This document shows positions 50,741-58,925 of a stretch of 64,000 nucleotides of DNA, one piece after another. The notes beneath the pieces are model-generated. The model saw only the letters and a list, made by a program, of their open reading frames with translations, made no database searches and was not told where the DNA came from. How positions within the stretch are numbered: position 1 is the stretch's first letter; every line of letters starts with the position of its first letter. Made by a program: the position numbers and the translations under genes. The stretch is from Chloroflexota bacterium (GTDB lineage Bacteria > Chloroflexota > Anaerolineae > Anaerolineales > UBA11579). The stretch spans positions 1 to 64,000 of the forward strand of contig QWJF01000005.1 in the NCBI GenBank assembly GCA_009391835.1. Reading direction: 5' to 3'.

Positions 50741-51184
50741 ATGAAAACGATTTTAGCCCCCACGCGGGGTGGGGAAAGAAGTTTTCCCAATCAAGATTAT
50801 GCCATCCGGCTTGCCAAAGAACGGGGCGCCAAATTGCTCTTCCTGAACGTCAACGATATCCAGTTCTTGAACATGGTCGCTTCGCCTATTGCTGTGGACA
50901 TCGCTACCGATGAATTAGAAGAAATGGGAGAATTTCTTGTCACGCTCGCCAAAGAGCGCGCTGCCAAGCAGGGCCTTGAGGTCGAAACCTTAGTCAAAAA
51001 CGGCGTCTTTCGTGCGGTTTTGGAAGACGTTATCCAGCAAAAAAATGTGGAAATTCTCGCGATGGGCACGTCCAGTGAGCAAACGGGAGTGACCACCAAA
51101 GATTACATGCGTGATCTTGGTCGCCAGTTGGGGGAAACATTTGGCATCGAAGTTATCCTGTTGTACAACGGTGAGGCGCTCTAA
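50741..51184 (+). CDS. Universal stress protein (UspA family)
   Basis: The protein has 147 residues from the ATG at 50741, chosen for its AGGAGGTG ribosome site (50730-50737), the best in this region; the frame is open to 50696 within the transporter gene. It is a UspA fold with an N-terminal KTILAPTRGGERS strand-loop and the late ILAMGTSSEQTGVTTKDYM segment where the ATP-binding GxxG loop normally is; that loop is altered. It follows the broken transporter by 23 nt. Many such transporter genes have a USP-like neighbour, so it may have regulated the transporter. Confidence 0.85.
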   Translation: MKTILAPTRGGERSFPNQDYAIRLAKERGAKLLFLNVNDIQFLNMVASPIAVDIATDELEEMGEFLVTLAKERAAKQGLEVETLVKNGVFRAVLEDVIQQKNVEILAMGTSSEQTGVTTKDYMRDLGRQLGETFGIEVILLYNGEAL

Positions 51185-51212
51185 GTTATCGAAGCCTGAT
51201 ACAGCCACACTC

Positions 51213-51929
51213 ATGATCGGTACTCTAATTAATATCGCCGCGGTAGTGGTTGGCAGCCTCCTTGGCCTCGGTTTTGGAGCTCGTATCCCGGAACGCACCA
51301 ACAAGACTATTATCGCCGGTCTCGGATTGTTCACCGCTGCCATCGGCTTCCAGATGTTTCTCGGCATGCAAAACGCGATCGTGGTCCTGGTGAGCATCCT
51401 TCTGGGTGGCCTGCTGGGAGAATGGTGGCGTATTGAGAGCCGCCTCGAAGGCGTCGGCGAATGGCTTCAGCAGCGCTTTGCTGCCGGTCAACACGGGGAT
51501 AGCAGCCGCTTCGTGACGGGCTTCCTCACTGCCTCCCTAGTTTTTTGCGTAGGGCCTATGACGATCCTTGGCTCCATTCAAGATGGCCTGACGGGAGATT
51601 TTCGCCTGCTAGCCATCAAATCCGTTCTGGATGCCTTTGCCTCGCTGGTTTTTGCATCAACGCTTGGGGTGGGGGTCCTCTTCTCCGCACTGACTATCCT
51701 CGTCGTTCAAGGGGGCATCAGTCTTTTAGCCAACCAGTTCGCCACCCTGTTTACCCAGCCAATGATTGCCGAGCTAACTGCCGTAGGCGGTCTGCTGCTC
51801 ATCGGCATCGCCATCAGCAGCTTGCTGGAGATCAAGCCCATTCGCATGGGCAACTTCCTCCCCGCTCTGGTCATTGCCCCTGCCATCATCAGTCTCTTGA
51901 CCTATTTCGGCATTAATTTTGTATTTTGA
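51213..51929 (+). CDS. DUF554 family membrane protein
   Basis: From the ATG at 51213 the protein has 238 residues with seven or so membrane segments. It matches the DUF554 (YdfK) family: MIGTLINIAAVVVGSLLGL at the start, a charged loop KTIIAGLGLFTAAIGFQM, the CVGPMTILGSIQDGLTGD motif near 110 and the LLIGIAISSLLEIKPIRMGNFLPAL segment near the end. The family's transport role is not known. The frame is open to 51111 but that part overlaps the USP gene. Confidence 0.88.
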   Translation: MIGTLINIAAVVVGSLLGLGFGARIPERTNKTIIAGLGLFTAAIGFQMFLGMQNAIVVLVSILLGGLLGEWWRIESRLEGVGEWLQQRFAAGQHGDSSRFVTGFLTASLVFCVGPMTILGSIQDGLTGDFRLLAIKSVLDAFASLVFASTLGVGVLFSALTILVVQGGISLLANQFATLFTQPMIAELTAVGGLLLIGIAISSLLEIKPIRMGNFLPALVIAPAIISLLTYFGINFVF

Positions 51930-51931
51930 AA

Positions 51932-52720
51932 ATGACTGCGCTCCTGCAGGTTTTTGTGGTTGCGTGCGCGCTTTCAGCCTGTTCAAGCGCGTATAGTCCC
52001 GCCACGCTTCCTGGCGCAGTTTCTGCACGTCAATCGAATCGGGATGGCAGTCTTCAGGTCCTGGTGCCCGCTGGCGAATTCATCATGGGCAGCACCGATT
52101 CAGCGCTCCCTGCTGATGAAAAGCCCGCTCACACGGTTTACCTCAACGCCTTCTGGATAGATCGCACCGAGATCAGCAATGCTCACTATGCAGCCTGCGT
52201 GAATGCGGGCGTTTGTGCCCCTATCATTTCCCCGCGCCCGGATATGGATGTACACCCCTATTACCCAGTTCAGGGCATAGCCTGGCCCGAAGCTGTCGCT
52301 TACTGCGAGTGGGTGGGCCGCCGATTGCCCACAGAAGCTGAATGGGAGAAGGCGGCCCGTGGCCCCGGCCGCGCCACATATCCCTGGGGCGATCAACCGC
52401 CCAATCAAAACCTGGCTAACTTTGATGCAAAAGTAGGCGACGTTGTTCCCGTGGATTCCCTTCAAGCCGGAGCCAGCCCCTATGCTGCCCTGAATATGGC
52501 TGGCAATGTCTGGGAGTGGGTGGCCGATTGGTACGACGAAAGTTATTACGCGCAATCGCCCACAGAGAATCCAACCGGCCCTGAAACCGGCACCTTGCGC
52601 GGTATTCGCGGCGGCGCCTGGAACACGGGCCCAGAGGCTATCCCCGCAGCCAATCGCTTCTGGGCCTTTCCGGGACGTAACGATTTTGATGGCTTTCGTT
52701 GCGCCGCGAACGCAGAGTAG
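51932..52720 (+). CDS. SUMF1/FGE-fold lipoprotein without catalytic cysteines
   Basis: The protein has 262 residues from the ATG at 51932. The lipobox is ALSAC (Cys about 17). The FGE-sulfatase (SUMF1) domain follows: VLVPAGEFIMGSTDSALP, FWIDRTEISNAHYAACV, GRRLPTEAEWEKAARG, NMAGNVWEWVADWYD and RGGAWNTGPEAIPAANRFW. True formylglycine-generating enzymes have two Cys in the last motif; here they are absent (WNTGPEAI), so this is a non-FGE member, usually a binding or sensing domain. Sulfatase genes were not seen in the window. Confidence 0.88.
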   Translation: MTALLQVFVVACALSACSSAYSPATLPGAVSARQSNRDGSLQVLVPAGEFIMGSTDSALPADEKPAHTVYLNAFWIDRTEISNAHYAACVNAGVCAPIISPRPDMDVHPYYPVQGIAWPEAVAYCEWVGRRLPTEAEWEKAARGPGRATYPWGDQPPNQNLANFDAKVGDVVPVDSLQAGASPYAALNMAGNVWEWVADWYDESYYAQSPTENPTGPETGTLRGIRGGAWNTGPEAIPAANRFWAFPGRNDFDGFRCAANAE

Positions 52721-52721
52721 C

Positions 52722-52751
52722 AAAAAGGCCCTCCATGTGGAGGGCCTTTTT
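52722..52751. terminator. Bidirectional intrinsic terminator
   Basis: AAAAAGGCCCTCCA (52722-52735) pairs perfectly with 52738-52751. It stands between the convergent SUMF1 and DsbA-like genes and can serve both. Confidence 0.85.
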
Positions 52752-52767
52752 TATCGTTCTTGCAAGC

Positions 52768-53445
52768 CTAGCTGCCGTCGCTAAGCAGGCCGCTGATGAT
52801 TTCTTGGAGATCAGCATAGGGAAGCGCCCCATAGAGCACACCATTCACTACATAGCTTGGCGTCCCCTGCACACCGTCAGAAGCAGCAGCTTCCAGATTT
52901 TGCTCCACCACGCTCGCCTTTTCGCCGCTCTGCAAACAACCGGCAAATGTGTCCAAATCAAGATCCAACGTGCTGGCAAAATCGATCAACTGCGCCTCAG
53001 TGTATCCGCTTGCGAAATTGGTAAACACCACATCGTGGTACTGCCAGAAGAGATCTTGGTCCGCTACGCAATAAGCTGCCTCTGCGGCCAGAAGTGAAGA
53101 AGGGCCCAGGAAGTCTACGGGCCGATAGTCAAAAAGCACTTCGCCGCTTTCCACATAGTTGTCGATCAGCGCGCCATCCGTTTCATCAAACGACGTATAG
53201 CAATGCGTGCACTGGAAATCTGCATACTCCACCACGTGAATAGGGGCGTCTGGATCGCCAAGCAAGTTTCCATCCGCGGAAGCATAGCTTCGCTCAACGG
53301 CCGGTCTGCGAACTTGGCTGGCGAATATCAATAAGCTGGCAACAAACACGGCGGCTACTGCTATGATGCCCGTAGTACGCATTTGGCCCTTTCGTTTTTG
53401 AGTTTGTTTCCTGTCTTGCCGAGCTTGCCGTTTGCTTTTGTCCAT
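52768..53445 (-). CDS. DsbA-like thioredoxin-fold protein, membrane-anchored
   Basis: The protein has 225 residues. A basic N-terminus (KSKRQARQDRKQTQKRK) precedes one membrane helix (about 24-43), and the thioredoxin-like domain faces outside. The active site is CTHC (FQCTHCYTSFD, near residue 80), and the cis-Pro loop is GTPSYVVNGVLYG near 195. Extra Cys residues (YCVADQ and AGCLQS) lie in the helical insertion. It is of the DsbA/BdbD type and likely oxidises or isomerises disulfides in exported proteins, such as the CxC-ended M23 lipoproteins (inference). Confidence 0.92.
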   Translation of the reverse strand: MDKSKRQARQDRKQTQKRKGQMRTTGIIAVAAVFVASLLIFASQVRRPAVERSYASADGNLLGDPDAPIHVVEYADFQCTHCYTSFDETDGALIDNYVESGEVLFDYRPVDFLGPSSLLAAEAAYCVADQDLFWQYHDVVFTNFASGYTEAQLIDFASTLDLDLDTFAGCLQSGEKASVVEQNLEAAASDGVQGTPSYVVNGVLYGALPYADLQEIISGLLSDGS

Positions 53446-53463
53446 TCTTGTCTTTCTCCAGGC

Positions 53464-54180
53464 TTAGTGCGGCTGACCAAAAAGCGGGATGCGTGCGCCA
53501 TTGATTATGCCGGCTTCTTTGCTGCAAAGGTGTAAAAGGGTCGCAGTAATTTCCTCTGGTGTCGTCCAGCTTTGATTTTTCTCGGTGGGGTTCTTCTCCC
53601 TTGCGTGTTTGGTATCAATCGTATCCACCAGAACTAAATTCGCTGTGACCCCGCTACCCCGGACCTCGTTAGCCAAAGAAAGCATTAAGGCCTCCATGCC
53701 GGCCTTGCCCACCGCGTAGAGCGCATTCCTGCCCGGCGGTCTTGAGCCGCTGGGTGAAGAAACCGCCAGCACGCGCCCCCAATCGTCCCGCACCATTGGA
53801 GGCACGAAGGCCTTCAACATGTTGTAGCTAGCCCGGATGTGCTGCTCGATCATGTCCTCAAGTTCATCGGCCTCCGTGTCTATCAAGGCCTTGCCGCCTA
53901 CCCAGCCGCCCACTAGATTGAGCAGCACTTCAATCCGCCCAAACTTTTCCAGCACCGCTGTTGCGGCCTCAGTGGTCGCTTCTGGCGCGCTCAAGTCCAA
54001 CGCGTATGTCAGAATTTGGCTTTCATCCAATTCGTATTCCTGAGCGAGCGCATCCAAGCTTTCCAGAGAACGCCCCAACAACGCAAGCTTCGCGCCCTCT
54101 TGGGCAAAACGTTGGGTAACTACGCGGCCCAATCCCCCAGTCGCCCCGCTAACCACCACCACTCGATCCCGAACGCTCAT
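53464..54180 (-). CDS. Short-chain dehydrogenase/reductase
   Basis: The protein has 238 residues with the SDR layout: the TGxxxGxG cofactor loop as VSGATGGLGRVV (residues 10-21), the NxG region reading NLVGGWVG near 90, Ser in LAVSSPSGSR and the catalytic YxxxK as YAVGKAG near 155. Specificity is unknown. Its start overlaps the ribA stop as ATGA, so it is co-translated with riboflavin enzyme RibA; whether it serves riboflavin metabolism is not clear. Confidence 0.9.
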   Translation of the reverse strand: MSVRDRVVVVSGATGGLGRVVTQRFAQEGAKLALLGRSLESLDALAQEYELDESQILTYALDLSAPEATTEAATAVLEKFGRIEVLLNLVGGWVGGKALIDTEADELEDMIEQHIRASYNMLKAFVPPMVRDDWGRVLAVSSPSGSRPPGRNALYAVGKAGMEALMLSLANEVRGSGVTANLVLVDTIDTKHAREKNPTEKNQSWTTPEEITATLLHLCSKEAGIINGARIPLFGQPH

Positions 54181-54968
54181 CCCGCTTCGCTTCCGTTGCT
54201 GGATTTTGGAGCCGTCTGGGATTCCACAACTTTGATTTGATCTTCGTCCATCCCTTGCAGGATTGGGCGATCATCCTGCTCCATGAGATGCTTGTAACCG
54301 TTCAAATCAATAAAGTGGCCTGATTTAGTGGCTTTTGTCTTCAGGTAAAAAGCATTGTGCTTATTAGGTGGCAGCACGTGTGGCACCCGTTCAGTCACCT
54401 TGACCCCGTGCTTCTCCAGGTCCTCAATCTTGCGTGGATTGTTCGTCATCAACCGGATCGATTTGACCTTTAGCGATGCCAGCATGTGGGCAGCCACTCC
54501 GTATTCGCGCTCGTCATCCCGGAACCCGAGCGCCAAGTTCGCTTCCACGGTGTCTAGCCCGTGATCTTGCAATCCGTAAGCTCGGATTTTGTTAACCAGC
54601 CCAATCCCGCGCCCTTCCTGTCGCAAATACAGCACAATCCCCTGTTTTTCTGCAGCAATGGTTTCGAGGGAACTTTGGAGTTGATCGCGGCAATCACAGC
54701 GTAATGAGCCAAGCGCGTCCCCCGTCAAGCATTCCGAGTGCAGTCGCGTCAAAACTTCTTCGCCGCCGCACACATCCCCGTGCACGATGGCTACATGCTC
54801 TTTATTGTCCCGATTATTCCGAAACGCAACAATTTGAAAGTCGCCGAAGCGAGTAGGCAGATCTGCGATCGCCGCGATCCGCACGCAGATGTCCTCACCG
54901 AAACTATCACACTCATGCTCGCGATTTTCGTCGAGCAGGTCCTTGATTTGAGATTTACTGATTGTCAC
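54177..54968 (-). CDS. ribA: GTP cyclohydrolase II
   Basis: The protein has 263 residues. GTP cyclohydrolase II opens GTP in the first step of riboflavin synthesis. The zinc site is in LHSECLTGDALGSLRCDCRDQL near residues 80-100, and RQEGRGIGLVNKIRAYGLQD follows near 120. The last about 40 residues are a family-atypical tail rich in acidic and polar residues. The DHBP synthase domain (RibB) is absent, so this is the stand-alone form. It starts 20 nt after the stop of an upstream GNAT gene and overlaps the SDR gene by ATGA. Confidence 0.95.
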   Translation of the reverse strand: MTISKSQIKDLLDENREHECDSFGEDICVRIAAIADLPTRFGDFQIVAFRNNRDNKEHVAIVHGDVCGGEEVLTRLHSECLTGDALGSLRCDCRDQLQSSLETIAAEKQGIVLYLRQEGRGIGLVNKIRAYGLQDHGLDTVEANLALGFRDDEREYGVAAHMLASLKVKSIRLMTNNPRKIEDLEKHGVKVTERVPHVLPPNKHNAFYLKTKATKSGHFIDLNGYKHLMEQDDRPILQGMDEDQIKVVESQTAPKSSNGSEAG

Positions 54969-54988
54969 CGAATGCTCCTTGTCACCGT

Positions 54989-55849
54989 CTAACTTAGGGC
55001 CATTTGATACACCGGGAAAGCTTCACCTGTACGTTTGAAGCCTGCCCGTTCATAAAGCCCCAGAGAGGGTGTATTGATGTCTTGAGTGTTCACACTTAGT
55101 CTGTGCTCTTGGTTTGCGCTTGTGCGCTCTTGCAGATCGGCTACTAAAGACAACGCAAAATGGCGCCCCTGGTAATCGGGGTGTACTGCCAGCCGGGCTA
55201 AATGCAGGCCCTGACTGCTCATTGTGCTGATCTGGTAGGCAACTACCCGGCCGTCAACCTCTACGACGGTTGCCACAGCCGCCTGCTCCAGTGCTAGATG
55301 AATGGTTTCTTTCGAATTTTGCCAGAGGGCAGGAAAGCTCGAACGATCTACATCAAACACAGACGCTATGTCATTGTCTCGCATTACCCGCATAGCCGTT
55401 TGGCTGCCCCTATCCTCAATGGCAGATTTTCCATTGCTCGGATGCCAATCAAGCACCACCACATCGTGCGTGTGCTCAAAATTACTTTTAGACAATATAT
55501 TCTGGATCCAACCCTGAACCGGGATTGCCACCACTTCCTCGGCTTTGCCAGCCAGCTTCTCCAGCGCTGCTGGCCAGAGCAGTCTCCAAGCATTTTCTGG
55601 CTCCTCCCGCGTGCCAACCGCAAACAGCCGCAGCCAGGCCACTCGTGAAGGATCTGGGGGGCAGGCCAGCGCAGCCGATAGCCGGCCTGATCGTTCGCCA
55701 ACCAGAAAGGGAGATTTTCCCAGCCAATCCAGGGGGCGCCGCCAATCCAGGTGCCGGTGCACATAAGTTTCAAAATGCAGCAAATTGGTTAACTGGCTGC
55801 GGTCTTCCTCCTCTGCCTGGCGCAAAGTGAGGACGGCGGGAGTCAACAT
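54989..55849 (-). CDS. GNAT-fold acetyltransferase with an additional N-terminal domain
   Basis: From the ATG at 55849 the protein has 286 residues. The frame is open further up to 55897, but a TATAAT at 55862-55857 ends 7 nt before this ATG and overlaps the ATG at 55858, so 55849 is the start and the mRNA is leaderless. The C-terminal GNAT domain (about 150-286) has LHLARLAVHPDYQGRHFALSLVADL and the NTPSLGLYERAGFKRTGE ending. The N-terminal half looks like a second, weaker GNAT domain (FAVGTREEPENAWRLLWPAAL). Substrate unknown. Confidence 0.85.
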   Translation of the reverse strand: MLTPAVLTLRQAEEEDRSQLTNLLHFETYVHRHLDWRRPLDWLGKSPFLVGERSGRLSAALACPPDPSRVAWLRLFAVGTREEPENAWRLLWPAALEKLAGKAEEVVAIPVQGWIQNILSKSNFEHTHDVVVLDWHPSNGKSAIEDRGSQTAMRVMRDNDIASVFDVDRSSFPALWQNSKETIHLALEQAAVATVVEVDGRVVAYQISTMSSQGLHLARLAVHPDYQGRHFALSLVADLQERTSANQEHRLSVNTQDINTPSLGLYERAGFKRTGEAFPVYQMALS

Positions 55850-55856
55850 CGCCCGC

Positions 55857-55862
55857 ATTATA
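55857..55862 (-). promoter_or_regulatory. -10 box of the GNAT-ribA run
   Basis: TATAAT on the minus strand ends 7 nt before the ATG at 55849, so the first transcribed base should be at the start codon. Confidence 0.6.
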
Positions 55863-55908
55863 TCGGAAGGCTTTCTAAAGCCTCCCATGCTAATCAATAT
55901 TCTTAGTG

Positions 55909-56589
55909 CTACCGATTTGAGATTTCGAGCAATCCCTCAGCCAGCGCTTTCAGCCGTTCCGGCGACATGGCGCTTAGCTTTTGGGCCATTTCCAGGTAGA
56001 TCTCGTTCTCGGGGTCAGAGGCAAAATCTTGCAGCTTTTTCGGCAGTTGAAGAAATCCACTCACCGCATCCCGCTGCGCCAGCCAATCCCCCAGCTTTCC
56101 CGATTTAGCGCCGAATTGCTCTACGCGATAGCCCAAAGTCTCGGCCAATAGCTCCAGTTCCGGGATCGGCGCTGGGCTTTCCCCATTTTCATAGCGCCGA
56201 ATTCGGCTGGCCGAGATTCCCGTCCGCTTGGCCAAATCCTTCTGGCTTAGGCTGCCTTCATTACGAGCCTGCCGCAAAGTGGCCCCGATGGTGCGATTTC
56301 GCTGCTCAATGAGCGTGTCCGCCTCCAGATTTTCACTGGGGTGGGCTTGCTCCGAAACGATTTCTGTGCGCCAGAAATGGCCGATCGGAGTATCCAGAAA
56401 GTAGGCCAACAATTCCAGTTCGGGTAGTGAAGGTGGGCGTAATCCTCGCTCGATAGACGATATCCGTCCGCCTGAAGCCCCAATAATGTCCCCAAGTTCC
56501 TTCATGGATTTCCCCATTGCTACGCGCGCATCCCGCAGGAGTACACCCAATATCTTGCCCCGTATTTCAATTGCTTGTTCTTGGCTCAT
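55909..56589 (-). CDS. Transcription regulator with two tandem XRE helix-turn-helix domains
   Basis: The protein has 226 residues. Two Cro/C1-type HTH domains are seen: the first at about 16-70 (MKELGDIIGASGGRISSIERG) and the second at about 100-155 (SQKDLAKRTGISASRIRRYENGE). Both have the family's Q/K..LA...G.S...I...E pattern. The C-terminal 70 residues are helical (EIYLEMAQKLSAMSPERLKALAEGLLEI) and may serve dimerisation or sensing. A TATAAT at 56625-56620 with TGC before it makes an extended -10. A palindrome AGTTAACT (56606-56613) at the presumed transcription start may be its own operator. Confidence 0.88.
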   Translation of the reverse strand: MSQEQAIEIRGKILGVLLRDARVAMGKSMKELGDIIGASGGRISSIERGLRPPSLPELELLAYFLDTPIGHFWRTEIVSEQAHPSENLEADTLIEQRNRTIGATLRQARNEGSLSQKDLAKRTGISASRIRRYENGESPAPIPELELLAETLGYRVEQFGAKSGKLGDWLAQRDAVSGFLQLPKKLQDFASDPENEIYLEMAQKLSAMSPERLKALAEGLLEISNR

Positions 56590-56605
56590 AATGGCTCGTT
56601 TTGTA

Positions 56606-56625
56606 AGTTAACTATCGGGATTATA
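56606..56625 (-). promoter_or_regulatory. Promoter and possible self-operator of the XRE regulator
   Basis: The minus strand has TGCTATAAT (extended -10, TATAAT at 56625-56620). The palindrome AGTTAACT at 56606-56613 covers the expected transcription start. Confidence 0.5.
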
Positions 56626-56679
56626 GCAAGGTCTTTGGCACAGGTTCTATTTTGCTTTGCGTTCCATCACATAGGCTCG

Positions 56680-56976
56680 TTATACATCGGGAGTTTCAAG
56701 GGCCTTTGAGTCATCTTGTGTCACCCAAATTACCTCGAGTCGGTTAATGGCCAAAAATCCGGATTTAAAAAGCAGCGTCATTCCGTTAATATCAAGAACG
56801 GTCACATCAGTCATCGCAACAAATGCATCCGAAGTGTTTAGCGCGTCCTTAATGCGTTCGTTTTCCCGAACGTGAATGTTGCCATGAATCCTATTCGTTT
56901 GTGTCTGAATAATAACTGGTTGCTTTTCCGTATGAACAACAAAACCTGATCCTCTCCCCACGTTGCCTTCGGCCAT
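56680..56976 (-). CDS. Small soluble protein, function unknown
   Basis: The protein has 98 residues with a good AAAGGAGAGG ribosome site just before the ATG at 56976. It has beta-strand-like segments (VIIQTQTNRIHGNIHVRENERI, MTDVTVLDINGMTLL) and a hydrophobic strand (KSGFLAINRLEVIWV). The pattern resembles small domains found beside bacterial signalling genes, but I assign no name. It lies between the response regulator gene (57002) and the XRE gene on the same strand, 25 nt after the regulator's stop. Confidence 0.7.
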   Translation of the reverse strand: MAEGNVGRGSGFVVHTEKQPVIIQTQTNRIHGNIHVRENERIKDALNTSDAFVAMTDVTVLDINGMTLLFKSGFLAINRLEVIWVTQDDSKALETPDV

Positions 56977-57001
56977 AAGCCCTCTCCTTTTTCGCGAACG
57001 A

Positions 57002-57685
57002 CTATGGCATTATATATCCAGCCCCCGATCTTGTCTGAATAAGTTTGGGTCGTTTTGGATCAGTTTCCAGCTTTTGGCGCAATCGTGAGATACTCACCCA
57101 GAGGATTTCTTTCTCATCTTTATATTCTTCCCCCCAAACGCCCTCTAAAAGTTTCTCTGCCGTGAGCGTTTCTCCAGCGTTGCGCGCGAATTCCAAAAGC
57201 AGCCGATACTCAGTGGACGAAAGCGAAATTTGCTCACCACGGTACCTCACCTCGGCGCGCGCCAGGTCAATTTCCAACTCCCCGTGCTTCAACACGCTTT
57301 CGTTTGACTCAGCCGCGCTAGCCCGCGCCCGACGCAACACGGCGTGTACCCTCGCCAGCAATTCATTGGCCGAGAAGGGCTTGACGATATAGTCATCCGC
57401 GCCCAAATTCAACCCCTGCACTCGATGTTCTTCGTTTCCTTTGGCCGTAAGCATAATCAGCGGCACGTTGGAGAATTCTCGGATGCGCTCACAAGCTTCA
57501 AACCCGTCCATTTCAGGCATCATGACATCCAGCAGAACCAGGTCAGGCTTTTCGTCGGCTGCTTTTTGCACCGCCTCATTGCCGTTTGTGCCAGTCAGAA
57601 CCTCAAAACCCTCGGTGAGCAAATTGGCTTCAACCAATCGCACAAACCGGGGCTCATCATCCACAACCAAAACTCGAATGGTCAT
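57002..57685 (-). CDS. OmpR/PhoB-family response regulator
   Basis: The protein has 227 residues. The receiver domain (1-120) has acidic residues in VVDDEPR, the phosphorylated Asp in VLLDVMMPEMDGF (near 53), Thr in MLTAKG and Lys in YIVKPFSANELLARV. The C-terminal winged helix domain has LSSTEYRLLLEFARNAGETLT and ILWVSISRLRQKLETDPKRPKLIQTRSGAGYIM. It is the output of the two kinases encoded just upstream and overlaps the nearer one by ATGA. Targets unknown. Confidence 0.95.
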   Translation of the reverse strand: MTIRVLVVDDEPRFVRLVEANLLTEGFEVLTGTNGNEAVQKAADEKPDLVLLDVMMPEMDGFEACERIREFSNVPLIMLTAKGNEEHRVQGLNLGADDYIVKPFSANELLARVHAVLRRARASAAESNESVLKHGELEIDLARAEVRYRGEQISLSSTEYRLLLEFARNAGETLTAEKLLEGVWGEEYKDEKEILWVSISRLRQKLETDPKRPKLIQTRSGAGYIMP

Positions 57686-58923
57686 TGTCCCTCCTGCGCT
57701 TGTTGGGGTGCTAGTTGTTTGGGGAGTTGCACCGTGAAGGTTGTTCCTGATCCCACTTTTGAGACCACATCCACGCGGCCTTCATGAGCCTGGATAATCT
57801 GGTGGCAGATGTAAAGCCCCAATCCGCTGCCCCGCACAGTTTCTCTCGGTTCCGGGACCCGATAAAACCGCTTGAACACCTGGTCTAGGTGCTCCGCAGC
57901 GATTCCTGGGCCGCTGTCTGCCACTCGGATAAAAACCCGCTCGTTATCCTCCTCAACCTCGATCCGCACCCGGCTGTTGGCCGCGTATTTGGCCGCGTTG
58001 CTCACCAGATTCTCCATCACTTGGGATAAACGGATCGGGTCCGCCCATACATGGGTTTCGTTTTCCGGGGTTATTACGTCGATTTGTATTTGAGGATAAT
58101 GCGATTGCCAGCGATCAAGCAATTCGCCAATCAGCGTTTCCATTTCCACATCCTGCAATTCCATTTCAAGAATCCCTGATTGCAGGCGGGAAGAATCAAT
58201 CAAATTGTTAACCAGATTGCCAAGATGGTCTGTTTCCTCGTCTATCACGCTGAGGAATTCCCTGCTCTCAGCTTTGTTCCAATCCGCATCCTGCCGCAGT
58301 AGGGTTGTTGCGTAGCCCTTGATAAAGCCCAATGGCGTCTTCAATTCATGCGAAACCGTCGCGAGGAAATCAGATTGCAGTTCCCCAAGGCGCCGCCCCG
58401 CCTCCAAATTGGCGATCCGCTCCACCATCCGTTGGTGTTCAAGAACTTGGCTCACATGCGCCGCAATGAATTCAGCCAGGTTGATCTGTTCGTCGGTATA
58501 CGCCGGACCGCCAAAGCGAATAAACACCAACGCCCCGAGGGTTTTCCCGCCCACCGTAAGGGGTTGTCCCAAATAAAATCCCTGATCCAGGCGATCGGCA
58601 TCTGGATCAGGCGCTGGCTCCTTAAGAAAGATTTCTCCCGATTCAAAGGCTTCCTTGGCGGCTAAATCACCCCAGGCAAGCTCTTCAGCCACCGCCCGCC
58701 CGCGTCCAATCGCCCGCGCAAATGCCGGCTCTAGCACCTGGTTGGTCTCGTTTAGCAAATAAAGAATTAGGTTGTCAAAGATGAACACTGGCCGCGACAG
58801 GCGCACAATCTCGGCCAGCGCCTTATCGAATTCCAATGTCTCAACAATTACTCGGCTGATCGCGTAGACAGCTTTAAGTTCCTCAAGTTGCAGGGCTCCG
58901 GTATTTTTGTTCGAGCGCTTCAC
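57682..58923 (-). CDS. Sensor histidine kinase with GAF domain
   Basis: The protein has 413 residues, no membrane segment. The N-terminal GAF-like domain (about 15-165) is followed by HisKA (FLATVSHELKTPLGFIKGYA, His near 192) and HATPase_c with N box (QVMENLVSNAAKYA), G1 (VADSGPGIAAEHLDQVFKRFY) and G2 (GSGLGLYICHQIIQAHEGRV). It is a soluble sensor that should phosphorylate the regulator at 57002, with which it overlaps by ATGA. The GAF ligand cannot be told from sequence. Confidence 0.93.
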   Translation of the reverse strand: MKRSNKNTGALQLEELKAVYAISRVIVETLEFDKALAEIVRLSRPVFIFDNLILYLLNETNQVLEPAFARAIGRGRAVAEELAWGDLAAKEAFESGEIFLKEPAPDPDADRLDQGFYLGQPLTVGGKTLGALVFIRFGGPAYTDEQINLAEFIAAHVSQVLEHQRMVERIANLEAGRRLGELQSDFLATVSHELKTPLGFIKGYATTLLRQDADWNKAESREFLSVIDEETDHLGNLVNNLIDSSRLQSGILEMELQDVEMETLIGELLDRWQSHYPQIQIDVITPENETHVWADPIRLSQVMENLVSNAAKYAANSRVRIEVEEDNERVFIRVADSGPGIAAEHLDQVFKRFYRVPEPRETVRGSGLGLYICHQIIQAHEGRVDVVSKVGSGTTFTVQLPKQLAPQQAQEGQ

Positions 58924-58925
58924 AG

